Part shown: positions 11,432 to 23,118 of the stretch, piece after piece
How positions within the stretch are numbered: the stretch's first letter is position 1
How the letters are laid out: every line of letters starts with the position of its first letter
Assembly: GCF_012489685.1 (NCBI RefSeq)
Contig: NC_080044.1
Location: 15,728,369-15,792,368 of the forward strand
Reading direction: 5' to 3'
DNA length: 64,000 nt
DNA from: Lotus japonicus
Lineage: Eukaryota; Streptophyta; Magnoliopsida; Fabales; Fabaceae
The notes under the pieces: generated by a model
The model's database searches: none
What the model saw: only the letters and a program-made list of their open reading frames with translations
Told to the model about the DNA's origin: nothing
Program-made: the position numbers and the translations under genes

Positions 11432-12572
11432 GCAGTTCTGGAGGGTAGGTTAGGTGGGCACCATATTTTTTATAGAGCTCTGATTCGTTTGTTTTGGGAC
11501 AGGGTAGGTTCCCGACGCATGGCTTTTTGGTGTGGTTCTCTTGCTGGAGGATCACAGAGAGTCAGTCGGACTGTAGGGGTCTTTGCTTAGGTCATTTTGA
11601 GGCCGACTTTCTCCTAGTAGATTGTAATTATAACTTTCTCACTCACATTTCTAGATCTGTATATATTTGCCTACGGGCACACTACTTGGGAGTCACTGCG
11701 AGTGCGCGTGACACTGGAGTGCAGCTGAGGCTGTACCTGTTTATATGATGTACATCGGTTAGTTTTAGTTTGCTGGGTTTATGTCTTTATTTTCTGTCAC
11801 TTTATCTAAAAAGAGAAAAAGAATCAAACGAAAAAAAAATACCTTCTTTTCCGCTTAAAGTTTATTTTGAGTTTCTAAAGTGACACCCGGAAACCTGGGT
11901 GTTACACGGTGGAAGCGGCGTTGGTCGGTGGATGTAGCGCTCAGAGAAGGGATGACAGTGGTGGCGGTGGATTGGTAGTTGGTTGGGATGGAGTAGAAGG
12001 GAGAGGGGTGGGACTCATAAAAAAGGGGTGAGAGAGAGAAATTACATAAATCATCATTGGTCAGCCGATGGACTAATTTTAAAAATGTCCACCCTAGTCT
12101 TCACTGATTTAAGGATTGACATTAGTAACTTATTGGGGTAATTTAATTACCTTGAGAAAGTTTATGTTATCAAAATAGCACAAAGTCCATATTGGAGGAA
12201 AAATAATTATTAAACCTATTTTTTGAATGACAATGATTCATGCATGTTGTTTTTTGGGGAAAAAAAATAGACAGATAGTTTCACCTAAAAATTGAATAGA
12301 TTGACTAGTCATCATGTGAGTCATATAGGTTGATTCGGTAAACTACCAAGGCCCGGAAGTTCTGAGAAATATTGCAAAATCGTCACCATCAAATATTCAA
12401 CAGGACAAGAAAATAAAATTGAATTCTCCCCATGTCAAATTGAAACAAGTCCTTTAATTTTCTTTCTCTGAAATACTCAAGTGAATTGTAAATAACAAAT
12501 ACATAAAAAAGAAAAAGAAAGCAAACGAGATTGTAGAGTTACATGTATGTGAATTGATGTAATTAAACAGAG

Positions 12573-12763
12573 AGTAATGATATGTACACACCTCATTTTC
12601 TAAACACTTCATTTCCACCTATTTTTATTTCTATCTCTCTCCTCTTATCATCTATCACATCTCATACTTTCTCTCTATTACCTTTTCTTTTCTTGCTATC
12701 TCTCTCCTCATTCCACCTCTTTCCACCTCTCTTAGAAGTGTGAAAGAATCATTATTGTTACTA
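12573..12763. mobile_element. Small MITE, 191 bp, absent from the paralogous site
   Basis: The insertion begins AGTAATGATATGTACACAC and ends GTGTGAAAGAATC...TTACTAG, with related inverted ends (AGTAA.../...TTACT). It is flanked by GAG at 12570-12572 and 12764-12766. Copy 2 near 57390 reads ACAGAGGAGG with a single GAG, which is a clean empty site. Pyrimidine-rich interior (CTCTCTCC). The family is not assigned. Confidence 0.8.
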
Positions 12764-12882
12764 GAGGAGGAAGCACTAGCAGCCACCACAACAATAGGGT
12801 ACATATTGTTGACAGCTACAGTAGTTTAATAGACAAGAATTAGAAAATTGAAAGGGAAAGGGGTGTGTGTAATGCAGACAAA

Positions 12883-14433
12883 TTAAGATGAAAGATCCCA
12901 CAGTTGCCTAAGATTGATAGGAGATATGTATCTCTTGTCTCCGTCAAGTAGCTGCTTAACGAGGATTAGGTTCGCTGCTTCGCTGGGATGGTAAGGATCC
13001 CAGAACACGTGCTTGTACCTGTCTGTGCATATGCTTGAAGTGGGTCCACATGGAACTATCCCTGCAAATTGACCCCCATTTCCGCAGCATGCTTTGCTTG
13101 ATGTTGTGAATCCTGCAAAATCAAATCATACAACAATAATAATGGTGTTAGTGTGCTAATCATTTCAGGAGGGGTAATGGGTGTTTGGTGCTAGCTCATT
13201 GATTTTATGCTCTCAGTTTACACCTAAGTAATGAGAATTGAGAAAAGAGGCGAAAATTAGGATGAGATCATGTGATGGTGGGTGTAAAAAAAGTGATGGA
13301 AAATCATGTTTCCAAATGCTATAAAATTTTCAATCGGATTTCTATTATATTAAATTTAATGTCGATTCAAGTTGAATACTATATTTAGATTTTTATTCGA
13401 CATTCATTTCTTTTTATTGGAGAAACACAAGTATCAAGGTAAAAACATGAAAGGAAGTCTATGGTTCTCGTAATTGGAAGCCCATCCACATTTTAGAAAA
13501 AAGCCAACACAAATACACCAGAGATTAAGTGTGTTTTCACAAACTCAGTGTGAATATTGGTTTGCATAACGGAATTCTCACTCTCGCCCTTCTTTCACAT
13601 TTACGATTTACGAATATGCAAATTTGTGTTAGAACATATGCAAATGTGATTAAAATGGGAAAACAAACACATTCAGACAAAATCTTGCTTCTACATTTAT
13701 GCGTTGGATTGTAAATTTTCTCATTCAGTCGAGGTAAATGAGAGATCAAATACAATCTTCACTCTTTTGTAATAAAGAATTAGCAATACAACATCACACT
13801 TGAACAGACAATCATGTAAAAAAAAGGAAAGTACGAGAATCACGTAAAAATTTAACCTATTGTGAGTATGTTGTAATCAAATTGGGTGTTGTGTTTTTAT
13901 GATTTTGATCTCCTTGCTTTTCTTTTTGCAATTTTGGTCCCCTAAATTTCATGATTCCACCATTATAAATTATAATCTCACTATTCCTCTCAATCGTGCC
14001 AATATGATCTCATCTCTAACTCTTTATCCAAAAATTTATAATAGAGAGGGATTAAAATTGCAAATTCACTGTACTAGAGGGGCCAAAATTGTGAAAATAA
14101 AGTGAGAGGACCAAAATTGCTTAATCAGTAAAACAAAATTATTTTGAACCACTAAATTAGAAGAACTAAAAATGTAACTAAGCCTAAAGATTACTATAAC
14201 AGATGATAAACATATAAGAGAAAAAGGAATTGCTAACCATATTTATCATAATTCTTTATGAGTTCCATCACCAAATCATACACATTTGCTACGACAAACG
14301 TTGCTCCAGGGAGATTGTCGTTCAGCTCAGCCATCAAATCCTTCAATCGAGCATTGTATTGAAGTGCAAGCTTGTTAGGCAAATCCACACATTCATTTTC
14401 ATTCAACTGATTTATAGTCTTTTGGTATGGAAT
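12883..14433 (-). pseudogene. Truncated GDSL esterase/lipase copy (exons 4 partial and 5)
   Basis: Exon 5 at 12883-13112 is intact and identical in layout to 57542-57771, including the catalytic DPYH motif and stop codon. Exon 4 begins at the break 14433 and ends at 14238 with a normal donor. Exons 1-3, the nucleophile Ser block and the promoter are missing: at 14433 the sequence switches to unrelated repeat DNA. It cannot make a lipase. It arose from the gene at 57542-61077 or a common ancestor by segmental duplication. Confidence 0.92.
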
Positions 14434-15240
14434 GTGGGAGGCTTCTTGGCACTCTTGTTTCAGGTTTTTGTACTTTTAATTTGCATTATGAATTCTCTAG
14501 CCATGCTTGGCTAATTTCTCTTTATACTTTGGGTGAAGTGAACCTTAGTTCTGGTTATGGTTTGAACTTCTGAGTTTCTTATATGAATAAAGTTTCTTTT
14601 TCATGTATCTTTTCCCTGAATTAATATTCTCTTGAGTGCACACAAGTGTTTTGCTTTCTTCTTGCACAACGGTAGTTGGTGAGGATTAAGGGACTTGGGA
14701 TTATATTGATTTGTTTGCTATCACTTAGGTATAAGGGTAGAAACTTATTGTGTTGGCCTGAACTTATAAATTTCATTCTTCAATTGAATTGACTAAGCAC
14801 TAAGGCATTAGATTTGGCAAATGAAATTGAATGATTTACTTGATTACGGTATTAACAAGTAGAGGTAGAGGCTATAACATCATGGATAAGGATTCTAAAC
14901 TTCATATAAGAACTTGATTTTAGAAACATAATTGGACTAAGTGGAGCTTTACCCATGGTACTTCTTTTCTGAATTATAATCCTAGTTTTTACTCACAAGT
15001 GTTTTCACACAACCAAACTTCAAACATATATTGTTTTTTCCTTTTACAATTCTGAACACTAAAGTCCTTGACCAATTTGATAAACAACTATCTCTGTGGT
15101 TCGATATCTTTATATTACTTCGGGTAATCTGTGCACTTGCGGAATTGTTATCATACTTCTTAAAAAAAAACACAATGTTCAAAACATATATAGTTAAAAC
15201 AATTGTTAATATGTATTTACTAAAACGTAAAAAAAATATA
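14434..15240 (+). mobile_element. Probable Ty3/gypsy (Athila/Tat-type) LTR fragment
   Basis: The stretch contains text typical of the promoter-distal end of Athila/Tat LTRs: CCTTGACCAATTTGATAAAC, then CTCTGTGGTTCGATATC and TCTGTGCACTTGCGGAATTG near 15060-15140. No coding domain is present, and the left side joins the broken GDSL copy directly. Termini and TSD were not found. Confidence 0.35.
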
Positions 15241-15276
15241 GTGTCACACAACATTTAGATTTACAATTTTATTAAA

Positions 15277-15485
15277 CAAAAGTCACACGTGCAGGGCACG
15301 GATAATTCCACTAATATCCTAACAAGAGTACATGATGCAAAATTAATTAACTCATGTTTATTTACAAATGCAAAATTGTTTTTCACTTTAACATAAATTG
15401 CACAAACAATTTATTATTTCAAAAGCATCTAAAAACCGGAATATGACAAAAGTCACACGTGCCTTGCATGGGTGATTCCGCTAGT
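15277..15485 (+). repeat. 16-bp direct repeats and Helitron-like 3' end
   Basis: CAAAAGTCACACGTGC occurs at 15277-15292 and 15447-15462, each followed by a GC-rich imperfect palindrome (GTGCAGGGCACGG, GTGCCTTGCATGGG). The second ends GATTCCGCTAGT followed by T. A small hairpin then CTAGT before a T is the form of a Helitron 3' terminus. No matching 5' TC end was found, so this is tentative. Confidence 0.3.
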
Positions 15486-15524
15486 TAAACAATAAATTGA
15501 AAGAATCATGCCAAATAAATTTGT

Positions 15525-15718
15525 TGTTATGAATAAAGTCTAAGCAAGTGATGGAAGGGAGATGAGAAGAGAGAATCAAGAGTTACACAAGTAATACCGT
15601 AGAATGAGAATTGGTTGCTTGATGCAACCTCCTCTATATTTATAGCATTATTAGATGGTCAAGTACATGGAGATGAGAATATATGGGCCTAGCCCATATG
15701 GTCATCCTATTCATAACA
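15525..15718 (-). mobile_element. 3' LTR of an old minus-strand copia element
   Basis: On the minus strand it begins TGTTATGAATAGGATGACC and ends CTTTATTCATAACA (194 bp, inverted ends TGTTATGAATA/TTCATAACA). It contains TATAAATATAGAGG followed by an ordinary CAACCAATTCTC leader. Immediately upstream (plus side 15719-15741) is the purine-rich AAGGGATGG...GAGAG tract. The RNase H remnant follows at 15919-16112. Confidence 0.7.
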
Positions 15719-15918
15719 CTCTCGCTGGATGACCATCCCTTAAGAATGTGTCTCGTTAAAATCCTTACTAGGAAAAACTCAGTGGGATAAAAACCTAGTG
15801 AAGGAAAAAGAGTACATCATTCTATAGCTCGTCTTTGTACATTGCCTCATTAAAAACCTTACCATGAAAAATCTAATGGGAAAAAAACATGGTTAAGGAA
15901 AAAAGAGTACAATGCATT

Positions 15919-16112
15919 TTAATTGAGATCTTTTAGCCGACGAACTCCGATATTTCGCACAAGCTTTTCAAATGTTGTTGTTGGAAGAGCCTTCATAAAT
16001 AAGTCTGCCAAATTATCACTTGAACGAATTTGTTGGATGTCTATGTCACCATTCTTTTGTAGATCATGAGTGAAGAAGAGCTTCGGTGATATGTGCTTTG
16101 TTCTATCTCCCT
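15919..16112 (-). pseudogene. Ty1/copia RNase H C-terminus remnant
   Basis: The minus strand encodes GDRTKHISPK, then DIQQIRSSDNLADLFMKALP and FEKLVRNIGVRRL before a stop at 15919-15921. This is the standard end of the copia polyprotein (usually ...NLADLFTKALP...). Sequence further along (16113-16851) has copia-like fragments but many stops. It is the old host element into which the SIRE-type LTR at 16857 inserted. Confidence 0.75.
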
Positions 16113-16856
16113 TGATGTATCATTCTTTAGTCTTGTGTTTTCTGCAAGGTGATGGATGAACCTCCGATGTATAATTTCTCATATTCAGATTTGGACAGTA
16201 AAATCAGAACTCGTTAAAAGCATGTTCCATTTTGTCAATCAATGGCCAATTCAAAACCAAACAACTATGCAATATTCTTTTACATATTTGGGGGTATAGA
16301 CTTTAAGTCCAAAGACTCTTATATTTTTGCAAATGAATTGCTTCTTTATATGTTGGCCAACCACACCCTTTATGGGTTCAATATTCTCGCACTTATAATA
16401 TTGAGCGCTACTTAACATTGGACAATTTATTAAGTTCTTGGTTCCTTTTTTCAACTTGTAGAGATATAATCGATTGAGATCTCTTTGTATCAATAATCAC
16501 AGGTACCTGAACCTCTTCAAGAGGTTTAAACAGTTTTCGTAATCTCTACACTTTTCATGATAATTTTCCTCATAACAAGACCATCTTCCTTCTCTAAAAT
16601 TTATCTTTGGAGTTTAGGCATGCCTTAGCCTAATAAGATTTCAATAGAGAATGATATTTGCAGCATAAAGAAATTTAGAAATCTAGGTCAGAGAATGCAT
16701 TCTTTTGAAGATTCATATTATTGTGCGAGTATATATATGCATTCTACACAAATTTTTAGAGCTGCTTAGTTTTTCTCCCCCCCTAAGGCCGAGAAATAAC
16801 TGTAAGTAAGATATGCAATATCTTATGGCAATAGCTCAAATTCTTAGCATAATCTC

Positions 16857-17732
16857 TGTTGGAACATGTTGCCATGCATTTTGTCAAAACAACCGATTGT
16901 CGAAGCAGATGTCGTGGCATCTGATTCCGTGAAGCTAGGGCATCAGTCCTCAGCTTGTGTTTCTGTTGTGGGGCTTCTGAAGATTTACTGAAGATATGTT
17001 TTTGAGTTACTTGAGGAGCAAGTAGCTATTCCAGAAGGGTTTATTTGTTGGGTTGTTATTTGTTGAAACAATCTTTGTTAAAATATTGGTTTCTATCTTT
17101 ACTTGTGCAATAAGAAACCGAATCTATCAAGATTGCGTTTTGAATTGCTGTTACTGCAATCTGTTTCTTCAGCTCGTGCCAATCCTAAAGCTCATGCTAC
17201 CGCTGCTGAAGTCTATAAAAGGATGAAGACCTAAAACATGAAGGCGTCGAAGCTGATAGAGAGAGATCGAGTGTTTTAGGATTTGTTAATTGTGCTTTGT
17301 CCTTTGTTAGTTGTGAATCTGTCTTTGCTCACTGGTTCTATAAAGCAAAGAGAGATTCTGTGTGTTTGATTGCGTTCAAACTCTACTTGTTCATTGTGTT
17401 CACCAATCACTGTGGCAGTGATTGAGAGAAAGTGAGAGGGGCTCTCATACTTAGGTTGAGATTCTAAGTAGAAATACACTGGGTAGATTAGGAAGTGAAC
17501 TATGAACTGAGTTGTTCATGAGTGTCTGTAATTCCTGAATCTTGAGATAGTGGATTTCCTTTCTTTGGGTGCAAACCCTCCAGACGTAGGTGAAAGTTTT
17601 CACTGAACTGGGTTAACAATTACTGTGTGTTATTGTTTCTGTTGTTAAGTTTTGTTTTACTGTTAAGCGGTTGTCGAACCTCTTGTCCCAGCATCGTGCA
17701 GGACAATCGTATCAGAGGGAACCTGAATTACA
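16857..17732 (+). mobile_element. Solo LTR of SIRE-type copia element 1
   Basis: The 876-bp LTR begins TGTTGGAACATGTTGCC and ends CCTGAATTACA. It is flanked by perfect ATCTC duplications (16852-16856, 17733-17737). It matches the 3' LTR 25858-26291 + 41028-41469 with only about three substitutions and no indel. It is followed by flanking DNA rather than a primer-binding site, so it is a solo LTR, not the 5' LTR of the coding element downstream. Confidence 0.9.
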
Positions 17733-18600
17733 ATCTCAACTTTCTTTTGATCTCATCTAAGTGTTGTCTGCTGGATAATGGAGAACACATAGCTCATTTA
17801 AAAAGTTCTTAGATGAAAGATATTAGTTCCTGACAATGAACCAATTGCAATGAAGAGAATTATAATGACGCATTGGCTTGATGCATACATATGTTGCTAC
17901 TAGCAAAATAACATGTCCAAAAAGTAAGGACTTTTGTTCTCATAATAATTGCCTAGCTATAAATAAGAAGCATTTAGCTTAATATCTTTGTGAGACCATT
18001 CTAAATATGAACATGTGCAACTCAATATTCAAAATCGTGTCACATACTAACTTGATCAAGGTTGGAAATTTCACTATATACAGGTCGATGCATCGATAAA
18101 TACTAAATATGTGCACATGTATCACATCAAATATATTCAAGAATCATAAGGAATTCCATTTACTTTACCACAATTTTAATTTTTTAGCTTTGATAACATC
18201 TGAGAAATAAACTTTCGCATCATAAGACTCGGGTTGGTCTAACCGGTCATCTGCCAATCACAATCATTTCTTCCATATGAATAACTTCGCTAATCAAATA
18301 ATGCTTCATTATTTAGGAAGAGAACATGCTTCAATAAACATGTGTTGTTGCAACTTTGGATTTCTAAATCCAAAAAATAACGATCCTACTATTCTTAGGA
18401 AATAAAATTATGAGAAATTATTATCATTATCAGAGCATATTATCAGAGCATAATATGTTTATTTTGTTTTTTTATTTCGAGATTAACACTGTTGATGAAG
18501 ATCAAAAACAAAAACACGGTATAATATTTCCATGATGAAAAGCCATAGAAAAATAGCAGAGAAATGAAGTCTCTTTTTTTTTTTTTGAGCCATATTTCTG
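17733..18600. repeat. Duplicated flank segment, copy 1 (matches 41470-42336)
   Basis: This AT-rich 868-bp segment follows the solo LTR. It is repeated after the 3' LTR of the same family at 41470-42336 with two or three substitutions and one change in a T run (13 versus 12). Both start with the ATCTC target duplication. It is probably part of the old minus-strand copia element. At 18600/18601 it joins the middle of a gag gene, whereas copy 2 continues into other DNA. Confidence 0.88.
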
Positions 18601-21600
18601 AAAACTGCACATGAAGGAACTACTCGAGTAAGGATGTCAAGGCTTCAGATGCTTACTACTCAATTTGAAAATTTGATGATGACTGAAGAAGAGACTATTT
18701 CAGAATTCCACATGCGTGTCCGTGACTTGTCTAATGCTTCATTTGCTTTGGGAGAACCTATGTCAGATGAGAAGCTTGTAAGGAAGATCTTGAGATCTCT
18801 TCCTCAGAAGTTTGCTATGAAAGTCACTGCAATTGAGGAGGCTCAAGACATTGAGAACATGAAGGTTGATGAACTTATTGGCTCTTTGCAGACATTTGAG
18901 TTGAAACGGAGTGAAAAATCTGAGAAGAAGAATAAGAGTATTGCTTTTGTGTCAAACACTGATGAAGGTGATGATGAAGATTGTGAGGGTGAAAATCTTT
19001 CTGAGGCTCTGGCCATGCTAGCAAGAAAATTCAACAGAGCATTGAGAAAGATTGACAAAAGAACAAGGCCTAATGTCCAGGACATGAAGTTCGATAACAA
19101 ACCCAAGTTGTCCAATTCACAGAGGAAGACCAAAGAAGAAGAAAGATCTGGTCAGAATAAAGGAGTGCAGTGTCATGAATGTGAAAGATATGGTCATATC
19201 AGGTCTGAATGCGCCACCTATCTAAAGAAGCAGAAAAAAGGTATGATGGTAACTTGGTCAGATGAAGACACTGAAGATGAGGAGGAGATATCTGTAAACA
19301 AAGTCAATGCTTTCTCTGGAACCATCTATGAGTCTGATACAAGTGATGAGGACATTATAGATGAGGAACTGGCTGAGACTTACAAGCTGCTACACATCAA
19401 GTGGGAAGAAGCATGTAAACTTGTGAGAGAAAAGCAAAGTGAGATAGAACAACTTGTCTCTCAGAATGAAAGGCTGAAAGAGCTCAGCACAAAGCTGAAG
19501 GAAGATCTGGAGGAATGGCAAAGTAAGTTTAAAAATGCTGATGTTATGGAAAAAGCTAATCTAGTGTTGATTAATGCAGGACTTCAAGAGGAAGTGGCAA
19601 CTCTGACAAGAAAGCTTGAAGCTACTCACAAATCTGTTAGAATGTTGAACAGTGGTTCTGATATGCTTGATGAAATTCTGAAAAAGACTAGCAAGCAAGG
19701 AGGGAGTTTGAAGGGAATTGGCTTTGACTATAGAACAGCAAACAAAGAAAATCAGAAAGGTTCAAAGAAATTTGTGTCCGCTGCAAAACAAACTGAGTTC
19801 AAGAAGCCCAGAAATTATCAGTTGTAAGATTCATTGCCTCGACATGTACCTCTGCATGTGAAACCCCAACTTAAGCTTGACAAAACTGTACCTTGGAAGT
19901 GTCACTACTGTGGTAAGAATGGTCATATAAAGCCCTACTGTTACAGGTTATATGGTTATCCTCAGATGTACGATAAAAAGTCTGTTCAGATGAGGAAGCA
20001 ATGGAAGCCCAAGGGTGAAGTCAGATGTCAGGTAGCCTACACGTCTTTCAGAGCATCATCAAAGGAAGATTGGTATTTTGATAGTGGCTGCTCAAAGCAC
20101 ATGACAGGAAACAAGAGTTTCTTGCAAGACATCAGAAGTCACTCCACCAACTATGTTACTTTTGGAGATGGAGCTAAAGGGAAGATCAAGGGAGTAGGAA
20201 AACTTGTCAGCACAGAATCTCCTAACTTGAACAATGTGTTACTTGTAAATGGTTTAACAGCCAACCTAATCAGCATAAGTCAACTGTGTGATCAAGGATA
20301 TGATGTGAAATTCAATAAGATAGAATATGTTGTGACCACTGATGATGAGAGGGTTGTGATGAGAGGAGTCAGATCAAAAGACAACTGTTATATGTGGACA
20401 TCAGAAGAAAAAGGTCATGTTTCCAGATGTTTGTTAACTAAAGAAGATGAGGTGAATGTATGGCATCAAAGACTAGGACATATCAACTACCGAAGCATGC
20501 AAAAGATTCTTGCAGATGAAGCAATAAGGGGGCTGCCCAATTTGAGCTTGGGAGAAGGAAAGCTATGTGGAGAATGTCAGATTGGTAAGCAAACCAAGGT
20601 GCTACACAAGATGCTCCAGCATCAGACCACGACAAAGGTTCTGGAGTTGCTTCACATGGATCTCATGGGTCCCATGCAGGTTGAAAGCTTGGGAGGAAAA
20701 AGGTATGTGTTTGTCTGTGTAGATGATTTTTCAAGGTATACATGGGTTGAATATATGAGAGAAAAATCAGAAACTTTTGAAATATTCAAGAATCTATGTA
20801 TGAGACTTCAGAATGAGAAGGACTGTGTGATTGTAAGAATCAGAAGTGATCATGGAAGGGAGTTTGAGAATTCAAAATTCTTGGAGTTCTGTGGAACAGA
20901 AGGTATTAGTCATGAATTTTCTGCCCCCATCACGCCACAGCAGAATGGAATAGTTGAAAGGAAAAATAGAACTCTCCAGGAATCAGCTAGAGTAATGTTA
21001 CATGCTAAGAAGATTCCGCACCAGTTCTGGGCTGAAGCTATGAGTACTGCCTGTTACATACATAATAGAGTCACCATCAGGGCAGGGACATCCTCCACAC
21101 AGTATGAGCTATGGAAAGGTAGAAAACCGTCTGTAAAATACTTTCACATATTTGGAAGTAAATGTTATATCCTTGCAGATCGTGATCCTAAGAGGAAGCT
21201 TGATCCTAGAAGTGATGAAGGAATTTTCATGGGATATTCTATGAACAGCAAAGCTTATAGAGTTTTTAACTCTCGCACAAGGACCATGATGGAATCTGTG
21301 AATGTGACTGTAGATGATGAACCAAGCAAGAAGGAAGAAGAAGTTCTGAATGAAGATGATGATGGTACTGATGTTCCAGCCGATGCTCCAGCAACCGCCC
21401 TCGACAATGAGTCAGAAACAAGTGCTGATGAAAAGGAAGACAAAGATATCACATCAAACAAAGCTCCATCAATCAGGGTTCAGAAGAATCATCCTCAAGA
21501 AAACATTATTGGTAACCTTCAAGAAGGGGTGACTACCAGATCCAGAAGTATAATTGCTCACAGTTGTTTCATCTCTAAGATAGAACCCAAGAATGTCAAT

Positions 21601-23112
21601 GAAGCTCTCACTGATGAATACTGGATAAATGCTATGCAAGAGGAGCTAGAGCAGTTCAGAAGAAATGAAGTATGGGAGTTAGTTCCTAGACCTGAAGAAG
21701 TAAACATCATTGGTACTAAGTGGATCTTCAAGAACAAATCAGATGAAACTTGAACTGTCACAAGGAATAAAGCAAGGCTAGTTGCTCAAGGATATACTCA
21801 GATAGAAGGAGTTGATTTTGATGAAACCTTTGCTCCTGTAGCTAGACTGGAATCTATAAGACTCTTGTTAGGTGTATCTTATCTCTTGAAGTTCAGACTA
21901 TATCAGATGGATGTGAAGAGTGCTTTTCTGAATGACTATTTGAATGAAGAAGTCTATGTTGAACAACCTAAAGGATTTACAGATCCGCATCATCCAGATC
22001 ATGTGTACAAGTTGAGGAAGGCCTTGTATGGTTTGAAGCAAGCACCTAGGGCTTGGTATGAAAGGTTAACTGAATTTCTTGTAAGCAATGGCTACAGCAA
22101 GGGTGGAATTGATAAAACTCTGTTTGTGAAGAATGACAAAGGTAAGCTCATGATAGCACAGATTTATGTGGATGACATTGTCTTTGGAGGAATGTCGAAC
22201 TCAATGGTGGAGCATTTCATCCGACAAATGAAATCTGAATTTGAGATGAGCCTAGTTGGTGAATTGAATTATTTTCTAGGACTACAAGTCAAACAAATGG
22301 AAGATTCTATGTTCATATCACAGAGTAAGTATGCTAAAGGGTTAGTCAAGAAGTTTGGCCTTGAAAAGGCTGGTCACAAGTGAACTCCTGCTGCTACACA
22401 CATCAAACTTTCCAAGGATGAGCAGGGGGAAGATGTTGATCAAAGTCTCTATAGAAGCATGATTGGAAGCTTGTTGTATCTCACTGCTAGCAGACCAGAC
22501 ATCACTTTTGCTGTCGGAGTTTGTGCTAGGTATCAGGCAGCTCCTAAAGCCAGTCATCTGCTACAAGTCAAGAGAATTATCAAGTACATCAATGGCACAA
22601 GTGACTATGGTATTCTCTATACTCATGATACAAATTCCTCTTTAGTTGGATTCTGTGATGCAGATTGGGCAGGTAGTGCAGATGATCGAAAGAGCACATC
22701 CGGTGGATGTTTCTTCCTAGGGAATAATTTGATTTCATGGTTTAGCAAGAAGCAGAATTGTGTCTCATTGTCTACAGCTGAAGCAGAATATATTGCAGCA
22801 GGAAGTAGTTGTACACAACTCATGTGGATGAAGCAAATGCTAAAGGAGTATGATGTTGAACAGGATGTCATGACATTGTACTGCGACAATCTCAGTGCAA
22901 TTAATATTTCTAAGAATCACATACAACATAGCAGGACCAAGCATATTGACATTAAACATCATTTTATTAGAGACTTGGTGGAAGATAAAATTGTTAATTT
23001 GGATCATGTTACAACTGACAAGCAATTGGCTGATATTTTCACAAAACCCCTTGATGCAATCACTTTTGAAAAATTAAGAGGAAGTCTAGGGATTTGTCTT
23101 TCTGATGCATAG
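18601..23112 (+). pseudogene. Gag-pol polyprotein of SIRE-type element 1 (broken)
   Basis: One frame runs the whole length. Gag begins mid-domain (KTAHEGTTRVRMSRLQ), with CCHC knuckles CHECERYGHIRSEC and CHYCGKNGHIKPYC. Next come protease DSGCSKHMTG (20080), integrase zinc finger (WHQRLGH...CGEC) and DDE core (HMDLMGP, RSDHGREFE), then reverse transcriptase ([18 protein letters not shown]) and RNase H ([10 protein letters not shown]), ending FTKPL. Breaks: truncated N-terminus; stops TAA 19825-19827 (between the two zinc knuckles), TGA 21751-21753 and TGA 22381-22383. The last is consistent with CpG decay of an Arg codon. The natural pol stop is TAG at 23110. It cannot be functional as it stands. 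Confidence 0.93.
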
Positions 23113-23118
23113 CAATTA
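23110..23118 (+). promoter_or_regulatory. Stop-codon readthrough signal UAG-CAA-UUA between pol and env-like ORF
   Basis: The pol frame ends TAG CAA TTA, which fits the UAG-CAR-YYA consensus known from tobamoviruses and reported for soybean SIRE1. The same frame stays open from here to 25197, so readthrough would fuse pol to the env-like protein. Confidence 0.75.

Larger units (their letters stand above)
4560..11906 (+). mobile_element. Tekay-like Ty3/gypsy long LTR (5'-truncated), interrupted by a second LTR
   Basis: The segment ends GGGTGTTACA at 11906, the 3' end of a long LTR. Segments 4560-5293 and 9360-11906 align in order with the LTR at 26292-41022: a shared promoter-like CTCCTATAAATAGG, the GGTAATCTACTTAC splice-like region, and the shared 3' end with TTTTTATCGCCTA-type text. 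The first ~600 bp expected from that copy are missing, and no TGTAAG start is found, so the left border has been deleted somewhere near 4480-4560. The lineage call (Tekay chromovirus) rests on TGTAAG-ACCC...GGGTGTTACA ends and multi-kb LTR length; no coding domain is present to confirm it. Confidence 0.65.
11907..14433. repeat. Segmental duplication, copy 1 (matches 56719-59092)
   Basis: From CGGTGGAAGC at 11907 to GGTATGGAAT at 14433 the sequence is nearly identical to 56719-59092, in the same orientation, with scattered substitutions and small indels. It starts exactly at the 3' end of the Tekay-like LTR and stops abruptly inside GDSL exon 4. It contains one extra 191-bp MITE (12573-12763), and lacks ~45 bp seen in copy 2 near 57500. 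Confidence 0.93.

Noticed and set aside
5294..11906. One element bounded by TGTAACACCC and GGGTGTTACA as a DNA transposon with inverted ends
   Set aside because: An internal boundary with TSD TGGCC at 9359/9360 shows two nested LTRs in opposite directions; the ends belong to different insertions.
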